Shown here: positions 63,702-64,000 of the stretch, one piece after another
How the letters are laid out: every line of letters starts with the position of its first letter
How positions within the stretch are numbered: position 1 is the first letter of the stretch
Assembly: GCA_948144175.1 (NCBI GenBank)
Contig: CANXME010002055.1
Span: 186,001 to 250,000 of the forward strand
Length of the DNA stretch: 64,000 nucleotides
Source of the DNA: Closterium sp. NIES-65
Taxonomy: Eukaryota; Streptophyta; Zygnematophyceae; Desmidiales; Closteriaceae
Direction: 5' to 3'
Notes under the pieces: generated by a model
Database searches by the model: none
Told to the model about the DNA's origin: nothing
What the model saw: only the letters and a program-made list of their open reading frames with translations
Made by a program: the position numbers and the translations under genes

Positions 63702-64000
63702 ATGGCCAGAGGACAGACTCGTTCGACACCGCCGCAAACCAACCCACCCCCCGCCGATGTCGACATGACGGACGTCATGAACCCCGCTAGCCAGGATGAG
63801 GACGTCCGCCCGGTAGACCGTACACCGACCAGTAACCCCTCGTCGACTTTGCCGCTGCTTTACGATCTCGACGCCCTGGCCCAAATCCCGCAGGGAGAGT
63901 TCACCAAGGACGTTCCGCCCGCGCCGATAGGGGAGTTCACGAAACCACGCAAAACGTCGACGCCGACGGATGCAGGGGAGGCCGGGCCGTCGTCTGTGCC
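63702..64000 (+). CDS. Partial ORF running off the right edge, unknown
   Basis: ATG at 63,702 opens a frame with no stop to the window end (99 full codons): MARGQTRSTPPQ, then PPPADVDMTDVMNPASQ, DLDALAQIPQGEFTKDVPP and GEFTKPRKTSTP. GEFTK occurs twice. Composition is Pro/Thr/Asp-rich and disordered-looking, as at the start of many retrotransposon gag proteins, but the family cannot be named from this much. Confidence 0.45.
   Translation, partial: MARGQTRSTPPQTNPPPADVDMTDVMNPASQDEDVRPVDRTPTSNPSSTLPLLYDLDALAQIPQGEFTKDVPPAPIGEFTKPRKTSTPTDAGEAGPSSV

Overview
The window is nuclear DNA of a eukaryote, most probably a streptophyte green alga. It carries a class II TCP transcription factor (a family confined to streptophytes), a plastid-targeted DUF3754 (TMEM143-like) gene with 15 short exons, GT-AG introns, and Ty1/copia LTR retrotransposons with long glycine- and alanine-rich linkers. 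The copia proteins look to me like those of Closterium-type or Chara-type algae, but I did not test the genus.

Positions 1-43,000 are a nest of transposons inside two decayed multi-exon genes. Gene A (+, about 6.1-16.8 kb, product unknown) is split by a TRIM, a miniature LTR element, which is itself split by Copia-1 (9,116-16,493). Copia-1 is the only copy with a complete 1,951-aa gag-pol and identical LTRs. A second copy of the gene A 3' end at 1.24-1.49 kb abuts another copia LTR (Copia-0). Gene B (-, 17.8-28.6 kb) looks like a Crypton/Ndc10-type tyrosine recombinase and is split by Copia-2 (20,406-27,696), which has identical LTRs but a dead coding region. Copia-4 (29,797-42,990), an older copia with a short gag-protease remnant and no reverse transcriptase that I can find, has Copia-3 (29,935-37,270) inserted in its 3' LTR and a tandem TRIM array (37,823-38,431) in its interior. 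A separate 1.3-kb non-autonomous LTR element lies at 1,769-3,081. Most insertions are framed by 5-bp target-site duplications, so the order of insertion can be read.

The small TRIM family is the most novel-looking system. Each unit has a 141-bp LTR and a 93-bp interior. Across the LTR/primer-binding-site junction it carries a tRNA-like segment: an A-box-like D-arm, a 5-bp/7-nt hairpin and a perfect T-arm with a B box, with a TTTT run just upstream. This suggests a tRNA-derived Pol III promoter, comparable in idea to the 5S promoter of Cassandra TRIMs.

Positions 43,000-64,000 are genic. An 830-bp foldback element with a smaller foldback inside it precedes the DUF3754 gene (45,414-53,068). Twelve of the 15 exons of that gene have one or more degenerate partial copies in the neighbouring introns. 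A second copy of the small foldback lies at 54,964-55,092. The TCP gene (-, 56,024-60,628) encodes an unusually large 1,534-aa low-complexity protein with a His/Met-rich tail. An open reading frame starting at 63,702 runs off the right edge.
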